This document shows positions 35,903 to 49,700 of a DNA stretch of 64,000 bases, one piece after another. A program made the translations under genes and the position numbers. The first letter of the stretch is position 1. Each line of letters starts with the position of its first letter. The notes under the pieces were generated by a model. It saw only the letters and a program-made list of their open reading frames with translations. It searched no databases and was not told the DNA's origin. Where the stretch lies: contig OX421962.1 in NCBI GenBank assembly GCA_949128115.1, positions 75,356,735 to 75,420,734 on the forward strand. Reading direction: 5' to 3'. This DNA comes from Anaspis maculata (Eukaryota > Arthropoda > Insecta > Coleoptera > Scraptiidae).

Positions 35903-36329
35903 ATATAGGAACCACAAATTGGCCTAGGCAGCAGTATAGAAGCGAATAGTACCAGCGATATTCTCAAGCGTAAATAATTGTTAGCGTGTATTTATTGTAG
36001 TACGCAGTAATAAGCAGTGTGTGTTTCAAAACGATCGTCTCAATCATAAACGAGCCCGAACGCGAAATACGTAACAATATTAATCAATGCTATTGTTGGT
36101 ATGGACGTTGGCCTAGTGATTTTTTTTGCCTTTGAGTTTTTTGAACATTTTTTGAGTCCTGTGCGTATAGATCAGAAAATTGCTCTAGACTGATGTAAAC
36201 TACTCAAATAATAAACTAGGGAGTTTTTGGATTACCACCAACTTCAAGTAATATACCTAGAAAGAGAAAAAGGAAGGAAAAAAGCATGAAGGAGCAATTT
36301 ACTACAAATAAATAAACAGACGAATGTTT

Positions 36330-37743
36330 TGGGTCGAATCCCGAAAAAAAGTATTCGAATACGAATTCTGCATCTCGATGCAAAAAAGGTTTCGAATCCA
36401 GAAGATTCGAATACTGACTCTCGAAAGTATTCGAATATCAAGTATTCGAATCCATGTATTCGTGAAAATGAATACCGTTTTTGAATACCCACATAGATTT
36501 ACCTTTATTTACCACCATCTTTACGTACTTTATCAAGCTGTATTGGATTGAAAGTACTGATTCAGCAAACAAAAATATCAATAAACATGATTTCATTGTA
36601 GGTACAAGGAGTGCGATTCTCGAGTTATTCGAATGACTTTACAAGAATCTCCTTGGTTTCGTGTGCACTTGGACTGTCGGGGAAGAAGAATTCGTATACG
36701 AAAACTTTTTGGACACGTTCGAGAATACACCTCAGGTTGGTATAAAAATCTGGTAAGAAATTCTGATTTGGAATAAATCTAATGAAAATTTAAATGAAAA
36801 CAAAATAAAAGTTGAGGAGCTTGTGGTGTGATGGTCAGCGCGCTCAACTGCCATTTCAGAGGTCGCGGGTTCGATCTCCGCCGGAGACAGACTCTCGTCT
36901 TGAAAATTAGCTTCTTGGTTTAGTTGGAACTCTTGCTAAATGCGCGACGTGAAATACGAACGATGGTGCCGACCCCATGCGATATTGGTGGTCGTTAGAA
37001 ACTCCACCCTGTATTGGAACACACAGCACACAGGGGTTCGGCAAAATTTCTGGTATAGGCTTCGAACACATACAGCAGTAGCGCCACCAAACAGTAAAAA
37101 TCTAAGTTTTGGCAAATCTGCAAAATCTAGAAATGACGAAATTTCCGTGTGACACTTGTCAACTTCGGTCATTGCGTTTTCAAGTGGCGTTCTCAAAAAA
37201 CGTGAAAATGAATCCAAGCAAAATATTTCGCGCTAGTATACGACCAGGACCAAACGCAGCACTGACGCAAAGGTAAAATTTTATCGTTTACCTCCAAGAG
37301 CGCACGAGCAAGAACTCTAAATTGCTATTTTGGAATTCGTTCTACTATTGTTACTGTCGGTAGGTACCTACTTTTCCTATATTATCAGAATCCATGTATT
37401 CGAAATCAGAATCCATGGATTCGAAATTAGAGTCCTTCGAATCCATGCATGGATTTTTTCCCAAACTGGGATTCGAATACCAATACTCTTTTATTTGCTG
37501 TAGAATTCAGGGATTCTACCATATTATTCGAATATTTGAGTATTCGAATACTATAAATATGAATACTAGAATACCGCGAAATAGTAACTTGAATCCAGAA
37601 TCTCGAATATCGGCAAAGAAAAAGTAGCTGCATGAGTACGAATACAGAGTTTATGACTGTATTCGAATACGAATACGAATACCGTAGAAAGTAACTTGAG
37701 TATAGGATTCAAGTTACTGGGTATTCGAATACTACCCAAGTCT
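36330..37743. repeat. Cluster of ATTCGAAT palindromes, hAT-like ends suspected
   Basis: The word TATTCGAATAC and close variants occur many times at 36345-36490 and again at 37385-37735. Between the two clusters there are few copies, apart from an inserted SINE. The right side closes with GTATTCGAATACTACCCAAG and TCTG. Read inward this is CAGACTTGGGTAGTATTCGA, a typical hAT-type terminus. A clear matching left terminus is not visible. The clusters may be subterminal transposase-binding repeats. Confidence 0.5.
36814..37060 (+). mobile_element. tRNA-derived SINE, family 1, 3'-truncated copy
   Basis: The head GAGGAGCTTGTGGTGTGATG is followed by box B (GGGTTCGATCTCC) and the family body, ending near AAATTTCTGGTATAG. 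The last part and the A-rich tail seen in the copies at 20640 and 50116 are missing. Confidence 0.88.
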
Positions 37744-37744
37744 G

Positions 37745-37826
37745 CACCCAGTGAAGATCAGGAATCGAACCTGGAGCCTTTCGCACCACAGGCGGCTGCT
37801 CGACCGCCTGTGCCACGGGGCTGTCT
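37745..37826 (-). other. tRNA-like sequence or SINE head
   Basis: On the minus strand there is a box A-like TGGCACAGGCGG and, about 45 bases on, an exact box B GGTTCGATTCC within CCAGGTTCGATTCCTG. A clean acceptor stem and anticodon arm cannot be drawn. A tRNA pseudogene or tRNA-derived SINE head is more likely than a working tRNA. Confidence 0.5.
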
Positions 37827-37829
37827 ACA

Positions 37830-40640
37830 TTTTACATTTTACTACTATTCAATAAGAAAACTGGCGACAACTGCACCCCGAGATGCACCCCAAATTATTA
37901 TCGGTTATTGCTTCGTCATCCTTTATTCAGAAAGGATGCCTCTAAAGGTAATTAATTGTTTGGTATGAAATTAGCATTCCATCAATTATAATTTACCGAT
38001 CTTCTGAAATATGAAATGTGAACGCTGTAATTATTAGAAATAACTATCAAATAAACACGCGGTTTCCACCATGCACTTGCGAAATAGCATTTGCTTCATT
38101 TATGATTCAGATAGTTTAGGCACATTTATATTATAATAAGCTGGATATAATTGAACACAGTCTGAAATTGAGCACAGTAGAATTAGATAGGTAGCTGTTT
38201 ATTTGTAAAAGCATGCGGTCATAAATCTCAATCATTTTCAACTTTTCAGTACCTACATACCTAACTACATACCACCAGTTTACATGCAGCTGGATAATTT
38301 GCTCGCTTTGCGAAAAATTTTGATGGATATAGGACATTATTGTTCCCGCAAATCTGAAAGGGTTTGGTCTCGGGTCAAGTCAGATGTAGCTGCATGGTGG
38401 GTTATAGCCGTTGAAATAAAAACGTTCTTAGAATTTTTTTGTGTTATGAATTCCACCAACCTGAAATTGAAATACCAACCGTAAAATGATATTCGCTTGA
38501 AATTCATTTCCCTTGGATTTTGAAGGAAATTCAAGTATGTATAGGTAGGTTACTAGAATTAATTAAGTAAGCTTTCCCGTTTTCCCGCGCGTTAGTATCA
38601 AATTTCTTCCAGGTATTATATTAAAAATGGTTGCTTTCAACGGTCCGGTGGCCATTCTGCCTTGAAACCTTAAATCCGGATTCCTGTACACTCTGGAACA
38701 ACTGTACCTACAATGTTGTACACCTGCAGAAAGCATCGTCGGCGAATATTGTTTGTTCTTTTAAAAATAGAAAGAACATATTTGAGAACATCACGTAAAA
38801 TTCTCCGGTGGGCTCCATGTGTAATCTAACTAGAGATTTTATAGGAGAAAGTTAGGGCCAGAGCTCCCAGAAAGAAAGCAAGCAAATAATATTTGGTAGG
38901 TCGCCGGCTGATAACTAACGATGTAAAAAGCTTGACTAGACGACGAAAGGAAGTAGGAAAAGAAAAGAAAACGGAAATTGGCTGCTACGTGTATGGTCAT
39001 GGTTCAATGATACGATACGAGTATCAGACAGTCGAAGTTACTATGCTCTGCTTAACTTTTACTCCAGTCAACAGTATTAGACAAACCAACTCACCTTCTC
39101 CTGTTTGCGCAAGGAAATCCATTAGCAATAATGATTAAACATTAGATTACCTAGTTATCGGAAAATCTTTAGTATACTTCGTTACTACTTGGCGCCTCCA
39201 GAATGCCTGCCGCTGGTCAATTCACTTGGAATTGCGAGAAAGCGAGAGACTTCAAAATAAATCGGAAAAAAAAATGGGAACGTTTTCGGCGGCTTACGTA
39301 AATACAACACACGCACCTGCTCTGGAGTTTTCAGGCTAATTTGAATTTGTGTTGGATTATTCTTGAACGGAACAGTATGTTTCTGATGAATGAAATTCCC
39401 ATAAAGACGGGATTCGGGAGTGTGTGCGGGTGAAGGTTTTAGAGCATTGTTTTTCCTCGTGTGTCTTCCACTAAGACGGTTTTGGTGGCGGTAGAACTTG
39501 AGGGGCGATAAAATCCCTGCTCACATGCATTCATTATGTATACTTTGACCGTCGACTTACAGACACTTTAATGGTCCCAGTAACTTGACATTGATTTTTC
39601 TTTCAAAGTTGATGAATTGCCCACTTAAAATTGATTCAGACACGCACAAAATTTTTGAATAGTGGCAAAATTGTTTGTTTTTATATCAGCTACGTAAAAT
39701 GATACAATGCCCAATTATGCAGATTCCAATACAACCAGGCAATCTTTTAAAGATGGGATGTTTTCATTTATTTATTAGGTATTAGATGTCTTAGTGCTCG
39801 TTTGCAACTAGCCCGCCGTGAGAAAAATCGCTATTGCAACGGGGCATAGCAATCTCTATAAACGAATCAGATTGCCTCCGTATAGCAAGTTACTATATAC
39901 CTGTCAAAGGAGAGTTCAGAAGATGAAGATATGTTACAAAATTTATGAATTTCATTAGACCATATTCCACAATCATAACACAGGTACTTGAGACTTTGTC
40001 CGCCGTAGTGTAACAATCGACAAACAATGAACAATTAGCGCCCGTGAATATGGCTTCGAAGCGGCGCTCGAATGATCCGACATCTTTCGCGTGCATTACC
40101 AACGTCTTCTTAAAGCGGCGCCTCCACCAATTGAGCTGATGCATTTTTACCCGCCTGTTGAAGTCTCCCAGCTAGTTTCAAGAGCCAGAGCCTATGCATA
40201 TTTTCTCGAATGTACTGGAGCTTGGCAACTCGTAACAATGTGTACGAATGGTCTAGAAGGACCGCGTGCGCTCTCGAATGCATGAGAGACTCGCCACTCT
40301 TGACAATACTGAGTCCTACGTTTTTATGAGCTCACCTGCTTTGATGTGACATTCTATTGAACGATCGTCTTTACTGATCTTACCTAGGTGGTCAAGAAAT
40401 AAAATGGAAAAATAAAAATAGATTTGCTAAAGGAACAAGTGGGTAGATATTCCGGCAAGTGGCTCTACTACCATATGTAATAAACTTGGCATTTAAGATC
40501 CCTAATTTTTTTCCACTAACATTCGTATGGAGCATCCAGAAGTTGACCTAATAGGTCAGTTCCACCTACACAAACAGACTCTCCTTTCAGTAAACTAATT
40601 CTTCCGTTCAATTAATTACTATCACTATCTCAAATTACTG
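37830..40640. other. Region upstream of the neprilysin-like gene, no gene recognised
   Basis: About 2.8 kb with only short frames. It should contain the promoter and any untranslated first exon of the downstream gene, but I cannot place a TATA box or an initiator with confidence. Confidence 0.45.
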
Positions 40641-40767
40641 CGCTGTGTGCTGTGTGTCATCGTAAAATTACTTTATTTAAGGCTTTAATGTAGCAAAATG
40701 TGGCCGGTACCAGTTGCTCTCTCGGTTCTCTAAAGTGAAGGTTCAGAAAAACAAAACAAAATTTATT

Positions 40768-40787
40768 ATGTCAGTCGAGAAAAATGG
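40768..40787 (+). CDS. Neprilysin-like exon 1 (start codon)
   Basis: Encodes MSVEKN plus two bases of a glycine codon, and ends at GG|GTGAGT. The intron is only 62 bases. No in-frame ATG competes nearby, and the following exon supplies the membrane anchor directly in frame. Confidence 0.75.
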
Positions 40788-43700
40788 GTGAGTCTTCCTG
40801 TTTTTTTCCCTTGCAGAAAGTCTTTTGTTATATGAATGTTGAATTTTAGAAGTGCACCCGCAGAAGAGGAAACACCATCACGTCCAAAGATTTGGTGGAA
40901 CAATCGATCAACTTTGGAAAAACGATTAATAATCGCGACACTTGTCTGCCTGGCCGTGCTGCTTTTGATATTTTTAATTTATTTTCTGGCTACAAGTAAG
41001 TGACTTTGAAAGTGATTAGCAAAACTCTTTTATGACAATAACTTTTGCGTACCTACAGCAACTTTTTTTGCGAGGCTTATAAACTGCATGTTGTTTTTAT
41101 GATACGTCGGAGGCGTAATCTCTTTTGTGTAGACATACCGGCTGGGCCGAAAAAAACCTTCTCAAAATTTGTTCTCCTAAAATGTTTGTTTACACCAATT
41201 TGAACGAGCTTGGTATCAATTGCTAATTGAAACTGAACGATTTAGGGCCCGCTCTTTCCGCTCTTTCCGCTCGTTTCGATGAAAACGAGCCACCCTGAAA
41301 GAATTTTTTTGTCTGCTGAAATTCAGAAAATTTCCGTAGACCCGTCGACTTTTTGTTGCGAGGGTGACATCTAAACCATACATTGGCAAATTTCTATCGT
41401 CAACCCTCTCACCTCCACCCACCACAACTTCTAAATTTCAATTGACGAAACATTGCGAAACATCAAATTAAAGACAATTGAATTCTCTTCTTAAAAAAAG
41501 TATTTTTAAAATTTTTAGCCCCACGACCCTTCTTTTTCCTAAAATTCTCGTGAGTATCCAATTCAATATTCTCGACACTTCAATTCTCTTTAATTCAGTC
41601 AGTTTCATCTTAAATAGCATCGAAGAAGAGAATTTTTGGTAGAAAAAGTGCTATACCTGAATCCACCCTTCTCCTCTCCCCCACTCCACTTCAAAGTTCA
41701 CCAAGACACCACATTCACCTTGTAATACGTCGGATTGAAGGGAATTCAATTCTCTCTCTTTGAAAACATTTTTTTCAAAATTTTTAACCCCTTCCCCTAA
41801 TAAATTAGACATTGGAGTATTTTAGGAGAGAAAGGAGTTCTTCGAAAACTTGGAAAATATTTTGTTCGGGAAGTGAATTCAGTTCTCTTCAATTTGATAT
41901 ATCACAAAGTAGGTAATGTCATTTTAGATTTTAAGTTGGGGTGGGGGGAGCGAAGGGGGTAAACTTGAGTGGCAGTTTTTTCACAGAAAATTATCTCCCT
42001 CAATGCTGTACAGGATGACGTTGACTTTTTGAAGAGAATTAAGAGGTCAAGAAAGTCAAATCAGACATTCAGAGAATTTTAGAAAGAAGGGGGGTGGGGT
42101 GAAGAAGCGAAAATCATTTGTTCACAGAGATATTTTGATTCCTCTTCAATTTGATGAAGCGCAAAGTGGGTAGTGTCATTTGAAATTTTGAAGTTGGGGT
42201 GGGTGGGAGTGAAGATATGAACTTGCCAATGTAGGTATGCTTTAGATGTCCCCCACGAAACAAATTTCACCTGGTGAAAATTTATTTAGGGTGGCTTGTT
42301 TCCATTGAAACACCCTGTATTATACTAGAACGGTTTTAGATTTTTAGAGTCAAAAGTGTCACTCGAGTTAGCGAGCCGAGCTCACTTATAATTCACCTAC
42401 AAGGTAAAACATTGTGCAGGGTGATTCATAAAATATGATCTGAGGTGATCAGAAATTGGGGTATTTCTCTTAACAAGGGTTTGCGTTAGCGAGTTGCGGT
42501 AAAACGGTAAAACTTCATTAGGTCATTTTTAGCTCATACTTTATTCAAATGTCACCAGAACTATTTCACCAGGACTTTCAGTACGGGGGCCCTTCAAAAT
42601 TCGGTCTAATTTTTTTTTATGTACGTACAGTCCCTAGTGAGATACTATTTGAAAAGAACTTTGAAAGTGGCAATAATAATTGATGCAAAAAGTTTACAAA
42701 AAAAATCAGCGGTTTCGGTTTTACAAAAAAAAAACGTGGGAAAACACCTTTTTATATGTAAAATGAGAATGTATGAATATTTTTCTCAAACTGTGAACTG
42801 CATTCAATGGAATGTATCAATAAACGTAGTGATACTTGGTACAGAATCAAAGAATGATCTAGCAAGGAAGAAAATAAAAATTTGTTTTAAACCACAAGTG
42901 GTTATTTCTGTAGAGTACTTAGTCGCTAGATGATTAATGAAATTCAATCATGCAGATAAATAGGTTTGTGTATCTGTAAAGTGCGTATTTAAAAAATCGC
43001 TCAATAATCGAATAAACCTATACATATTGAGATATTATATTTGTCAAACAGATTGATTACTATGAGGCGGCTTCATGAATAGGTAGCATGGGGTCAATCA
43101 GAACATTTGTCGACACTTGTCAGGGACAGCCGATGAACAGCGAATAAATTCAACAAAATAAATTCACCTTCAAAACTTTGAAGAGTGAAGAATGTAGAGA
43201 TAGTTCTCGTTTCAGATCTGTGGCCTTCCATCAAATAAGGATAGCTATTCTATCACGATGGCTATAATACCACTGATATCATTCATGCAGAATAACAAAA
43301 CTAGAAGGGGTCGAAAAACACCCTTTGACGCTTCATAGCTACAAAAAAATTTATATTTTCCCATGATTTTTTTGTGGTATTGATAGAAAATTCCACATAC
43401 CGTGATACTATTGGAATGCTATACTTTTTAGATGGCCTGTACAATGTACATGCTTTTAGTCCAGTCAACGAATACTCATAAGGGGGGGTGTAGAGTGCAC
43501 GGAGGGAGGCAGAATTTTTGACTCCAGGGATGAGTTTGGGGTAGTTAGGAGGTGAACATACTGAAAGTCCCCGACTCTAGGAGGTGCGCTGGACGTAGGG
43601 GAGCTGCGAAAAGCCCAATTTGTTTGACTTCCCTTTTTTCTTCGCTTATAACTCGGGAACAGCTGGTCCTATAAAAAATGTCGCTTGTTATTTTGGAAGC

Positions 43701-46700
43701 TGAATGAATTTCCAACATTTTGGTTTTCACGAAATCCTTCTGTCTACAACCGTTCTCTAGTTATTCATGCACTTCTTAAAATCTCCTATTTCCTGAAAAT
43801 GCGGTCTTTGTACATATTTTTCGGTCAACTATTCAACACTTCTGACTCAAGACGTACGTACGTAAATATACAGTGCACCAGAGACGATAAATTATTGAAT
43901 GTCTAACGGGAAATCTTCCCCTCGAATTCAAACAACAAGATCCATATAATTATGATCAAGCTGTTGATAGGAAAACTGGTGGAAAATAACATCAATGCAG
44001 AGGACGATGCAGACGTCAAAATTGTATCCACAGCCATCGAAAAGTCAGTTTTGTCTTCAGTAGCTGTGATAGGCCAAGATTTGGACTTGGTAGTCCTGTT
44101 GTTGGCTAAAGCTCCTTCCGAGCATGAATTGTTCCTCGTGAAACCTAGCAGTGGAAAAGTCTGCACAGCGACCTATTCTTCACAAGAGCTACTACATCAG
44201 CTTGGGCTGGAACATTATGTTCGTACCTACATGCTTTCACAGGTTGTGATATCATCTCCGCAGCCTTTATTGGGAAGTGCAAAATCAAGTTTGCTGAATT
44301 GTACATGAGGAATGCAACACTGAAAGAAGCAGCTAAGGTATATTAACCAGTCCTTCATCGTCACCAAGCGAGATTCAAATAGCTGGGAATAATTGCATCT
44401 TCAGGTGGTATGGTGGTCAAATTAAGGGATAAATCCTTTATGAAAGCGGTTGCATCCATTTAAACCTGACATCTCAACCCTTTCACCAACTGATACTGAT
44501 GGGCCACGAAATACCACCCCTAGAGAGTATCCTACCAGATCCAGCAGTGCATGAGAAGGGTACTGCTGTCGGATGTGTGGGGTGAAGGAATACTTGGTTG
44601 GGAGGAGAAAAATCTGGAGCTCGTGCCAAAACTTTCGGACAAAAATGCTGCCTCCGACTAAATACTACAAACTATATTACGTCTGTGCTAGAAAGACTGC
44701 GTCACAGTCTGTGGATGCAGAAAGGCATCTTTGAATTGCACTACAGCATGCCTTGGAGTGAGTATAATGAACCATTCCCCCTCTCAACAAAGAGAGATTA
44801 AATACCTACTTTGTAGTTATTCTTCAAAAACATTTGATTTACCAATAAAAGTAGTTTGAACCATGATAGGTTGTTTGATAGGGGAGCCTACGTCCTGTTC
44901 CCGTTTTCACCCATTATTACACCCAAAAATGCAACATGCTGCAGCAAAACACAAAAGCAAAATGGATATAATTTTTCTTTAATCAGGTGTTTGGGGGCGC
45001 ATCAAGAACTTATTAGCGCCCTTTTCTCGGTGACTTCCTCCGTTTCACTTATTTTCCCTTGACGTGACAGCTCGGTTAGTACTTGCCAAAGTACTAAAGA
45101 GCGCATAGAGAAAAGCCACCTGACCCGGCGGGATTTGAAGTCCTACCCTCTGGGTTTGAAGCCAGAGACGGAGCCCACCGAGCTACCGAAATATGAGTAT
45201 AGTTATGAAGACTGTTAAATACTCTTCACTTTATTTAGTTGCGGGTTATTTTACAAAGAAGATTCAAGGTGTTGTGACCATGGTTTGACGAAAAATGTGA
45301 CCAAAAGCATTTTCCGAAAATAGGCGATTTCAGAAGCGAAAACTAGAGAACGGTTGAGGATGGAAAATATTTTTGTAAGAACGAAAATGTTGGGAATTTA
45401 TTCAGCTTTCAAGATAACAAGTGACGTTTTTAAAGCACTAACTGTTTTCGAGTTATAAGCGAAAAACAAAGAAATGCCAAAAAAAAAGGTGCTTTTCGGA
45501 GCCTCCCTACGTCCGACGCATCTGCTAGAGTCGGGGACTTTTAATATGTTTACCTCCTAACTACCCCAAACTCATCCTTGAAGTCGTACATTTTGCCCCC
45601 CTCCATGCACTCTATAATCATTCATAGACTGGACTATTTACCTGACCTGCAAAGTGCTAAGTGACATGAGCCGCCCCTGCTTTCTCAAAAGATCTTGAAA
45701 CCACAGTGAAATTGAAAAAAAGTGTAGACATCACCCCGATTGACCTTAGCGATCACGGCATACATTTCACTGGCGATAATTGCTTTCAAGATTGGCTTTT
45801 TCCGAGCCGTCACACATTATATCGGCGAGAAGTAAGAATATTGGTAATTCCGCCAGATAAACCGGAAGTATGCACCTCGTCGACGTGCGTGAGGACTTCG
45901 ATGGAACTTTCAAACTACTTGGACGTAAAAGTTGATCCTTGCGAAGATTTTTATCGATTCTCGTGCGGTAATTTCCTGCAGCAGAACACCAACTTGAACC
46001 CGGATAATCATGACGCCGGTTCACGGTTGACGGTGAAAAGTATCATGGAGGACGAAATTAAATCCCAAATTAGAAATATGCTGGAAGAACCCGTGTATTC
46101 AAGGGATCCGGTTGCTTTCAATTTGGCGAAGAAATTTTATCGAGCCTGCATGAACGAGAGTGCAGTCGAAGCGGAAGGCTTAGAGGGGATGAAACAAATT
46201 TTTAAACAAATCGGAGGATGGCCCACTATCGTCGGACATAATTGGCGTGAAAGTCAATTCGACTGGAAGGAAGCCGTACACAAACTCAGAGGGATCGGAA
46301 TTAATTTCGAATCTTTCGTAATTCTTTCCGTTAAAAGGAATAAAGCCGACCCAACGAGGTACATTTTGAACGTAAGTAACGATCTTTTTAATATAATTTA
46401 TCAGTCTGTTTGTCCGCTCCGCCGGATCTCTTCTTGCGCCTTTAAAATTTAATTTCGCGTTCCTTTTCGATTATGTATAGTGATGGAAGCAGGCAGTATT
46501 CAAGCGGCTTTTTTTTTAACACGATCACCTTTTTCCAGTTGGAAGACCCAAGCTACAGTACATCGGAGGTGAGGACCGATGTTAAACAGAAATATTTGGA
46601 GTACATGGTCGACACCGCCATCTTATTCGGAGCCAGCAAAGAACGAGCTAGAAAAGAACAATATGAAGTAATGCAATTTCTCCTGAGACTAGCCAAGGTG

Positions 46701-49700
46701 AGCTCGAGTGAGACTGGGGTTTAATGAATAAAATAAAGTTTCGCTTTTACTTTAATATACATTGCGACGAGTGCGACGGCATGTAACAGGGTCCTTCAGA
46801 ACGAACGCTGACCTTTTATCAAGTTTGCTGAATCGATTTGGGTTACAGTTTGCGCACTATGTTCCATCAGAGAAACAACCAGAGTCTTTGATGTGAATTT
46901 GACAATTTTGATTGCCCACTCAAGATTCACAACGTGTCAAGCAGCACAGCTAAACTTTAGACACTGCGTGAAAATCGAGGCGAAAATATAGGTGTCACCG
47001 TGGGTGTCCCTAAATTACCCTGTCAATCTTCAGTAGCAGATTCTACGATCGAAAATAAGAAAAAGTTCCTGTAAAAGTCCTGTACTGGGTCAAGAAAAGC
47101 TTCGTTAGGGAGTTACAAACCCTTCAAGGTTTTGTAACTTGTAGGCTTCTAAAAAGATTTCATTAAATATCTTCGAAACTAGGTTTAGTTTCGCAGTTGC
47201 TTAACAATTGGAATGCTGGTATCGAAAGTTTTGTTCATTTTCTCAACCGTTTTCGATTTCATCTTTAAGTGATACGTTGATACATGAATAGGTACATTGG
47301 GTAGGTATAGGTACCATATCATTCAAAAAATTCAAGATCTATGATCTAGGTATGTATTATATGACAGATGTCAGTGCCACCTTTTTTTATTACCCCTGAT
47401 TTCATCAACAATCTGTCAAAAAAGAAACGATAAGTAAATTGACAACAACAAAAAAGGTTTTAACATCAGACAACCACAGTTAGATGCTAATTTAGACTTG
47501 ACTTGAATCAATATTTTGGAGAAAGATATTGATACCGTTGCGGCCTATTTAAAGTGATGGACGACAGTTGACAGTCAATTCAATTCAATTCAATTGAATT
47601 CAATTTTATTGTATAAAAAGATCTTATCTTTATTACAAAGTAAATATATAGATATATACGATAATGAACAATCACAGACAAACAAAGTAAATTAAGAAAA
47701 AAAAACAGACGATAGAGTGGTATTTGGCAGGATTCACTACATGTACAAGTACAACATAACTAGAAGTTTACTCTATGCATATCAAGGACATTTTGGCAGA
47801 GACGTTGACAACAATGACAGCTATCTACTCATTATGGATGAAGGACCTCAACAGAAGAATATTCATGATTGTGCGAGTAATTTTGTTCAGTTCTCCAATG
47901 GATCCAGCCTTCAAAATATCAATGACATCGTCGACACTCCGTGACATTCCAAGAAACTCCACCCTGACATCCTCATAAATGGGGCATTCAAAAAGCATGT
48001 GTTGCAAAGATTCAGCCTTCTGCAGGTTGCATGAAGTGCATAGTTCCTCGGTGTTAATTTTATGCGTGGTTCCCCTATAGGTCAGTCTCAGATAGGTTTT
48101 ATGGCAAGTTCTTAGCTGGGCAATTATTCTGGTAGTGCTCAATGGTAGTGTTAGTGTAAGGTACATCGGGATCTCATCACCGTACTCAAGTTTTGGTGTT
48201 ATGTCTGAGTACGACGTATGCGCTAAACGGTTCAAGTCTTGATTAAAGAGAGACCTTTGAAACGATTCAAGTAATTGATGTGTGTTGAGAGAAGTGTTCT
48301 GTAAACCGTTTACCACATCGTACCATACACCACCATGTGAGCACGTGTCAAAGTATTCTTTCAGCTGCAAGACCCAGTTAAACCTTTTATCACCTTTGTC
48401 ACTCAATGCAATCAGACGCTTGTAGCATTTCCTAGGAAGGCGAGTGTCGTCCATTTTCAGGAGTTTGTTCACAGTTGACAGTCCGTGTACTTATGGTAGA
48501 CGTAAAACATGCGTCTGCATATTGGACGAGTACATACGGATATCATAAACGTATGATATAAGCTTAGGGCAGTCGTATACAGTATACAGATCGAGTATAC
48601 CTGTAAAATTGGCATATTACGAATACTAATTTCCACGTCTATCGGCTGGAAATTTTCACCGTGCATTATCCATGGATTCCAGACGTTTCTATACACATAC
48701 GTTTTTGGTCTTCGAAAACGCTGTATAAACGTAAGTGTGTTGCTTGGGTTCAGGGACACACATTCAGGGGGCTGTAGCCCCCTTATAAAGCATTTTCCGG
48801 CCTATGTCCACGAGAGCTTTTTTTTCTTATTTTGGTCGTAGAATCGACTGGCAAAGTATTGACGCCTAATTATGGGACACCGTGTATACAGGGTGTTTCA
48901 GTGACCTTGCATAAAATCTCGGGAGATGATTCCTCTCAAAAAAATAAGTCGAAAAGTAAGAGTAACATTTTTTCCTAAATTGCTTCCTAAGGGAGTTACA
49001 GCCCCTCAAAGGTACTAAGTGAAACAGAGTTTTTAATTATTTGCTCAAGAACCGTCAAGGTGAACAACTTCAAATTTGGTGTAGGAAGGTTCCTCAACAA
49101 TTAAAATGTACTTGCAAAATTTTAAACATCTGGCCAGTGGCGGCAAAGTTAGAGGGGGTTGGGGTAGGTTGAGCTGTCAGAGAAAAATGTCTGCATTCCG
49201 TTCATATTTTCTGTTCGTACATTTGGATAGACTTGTTCAAGACTAAACTTTTATGCCCCTTTGCATTTTTCCTGTAGGATGCACCGTTCACGAGTAAAAG
49301 TGGAAAAATCAGAAACGTGTCGAATAATTTTCTTCTGGTGGTTAACCGACCCCAACCCCCAACTCCACTGATGATGGTTGAATTTGTTCTAAATCTCACA
49401 CGTGTCTCATTTGCACTGTGTAAAAATTTCCTTGCGTCAAAAAAAAATGGACCAATAACCAAACAAATCTGACCAGTGGGATCGAAATAAGGGGTTAGGT
49501 TGAATTGCTAGAAAAAAGTCTACGTTCCGGTTGTATGTTTGTTTGCACCGAGGTTTGCACATTAAAATAGTCTCTTGCTTTCATCTACACATTAGATTGG
49601 TACCTACTTATAACATTCTGACAAAAAAATATAAAATTAAAAACCGCATGTCATGTCGCACGTTCTTGGTTTTTTTACTTTTACTCGTGGCCGGTGCATC

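Larger units (their letters stand above)
43457..45636. mobile_element. 2.2 kb TIR element in intron 2 carrying a broken nuclease-like gene
   Basis: The terminal inverted repeats are about 390 bp each (43457-43860 and 45260-45636), starting TAGTCCAGTC and ending GACTGGACTA. Long mirrored blocks include GATGAGTTTGGGGTAGTTAG and TTCGCTTATAACTCG. TTT on either side is a possible 3-bp target duplication. Between the arms lies a plus-strand coding remnant (43952-44650) and a tRNA-like stretch (45122-45190). Confidence 0.82.

Noticed and set aside
45122..45190. Functional tRNA gene.
   Set aside because: Box B is diverged, the anticodon loop is the wrong size and the acceptor stem does not pair.
45706..45856. 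In-frame extension of neprilysin exon 3 upstream of the chosen acceptor, with a local ATG at 45706.
   Set aside because: Exons 1 and 2 supply a proper start and membrane anchor in the right phase. The ATG at 45706 would give a protein without an anchor. The acceptor at 45790 remains a possible alternative.
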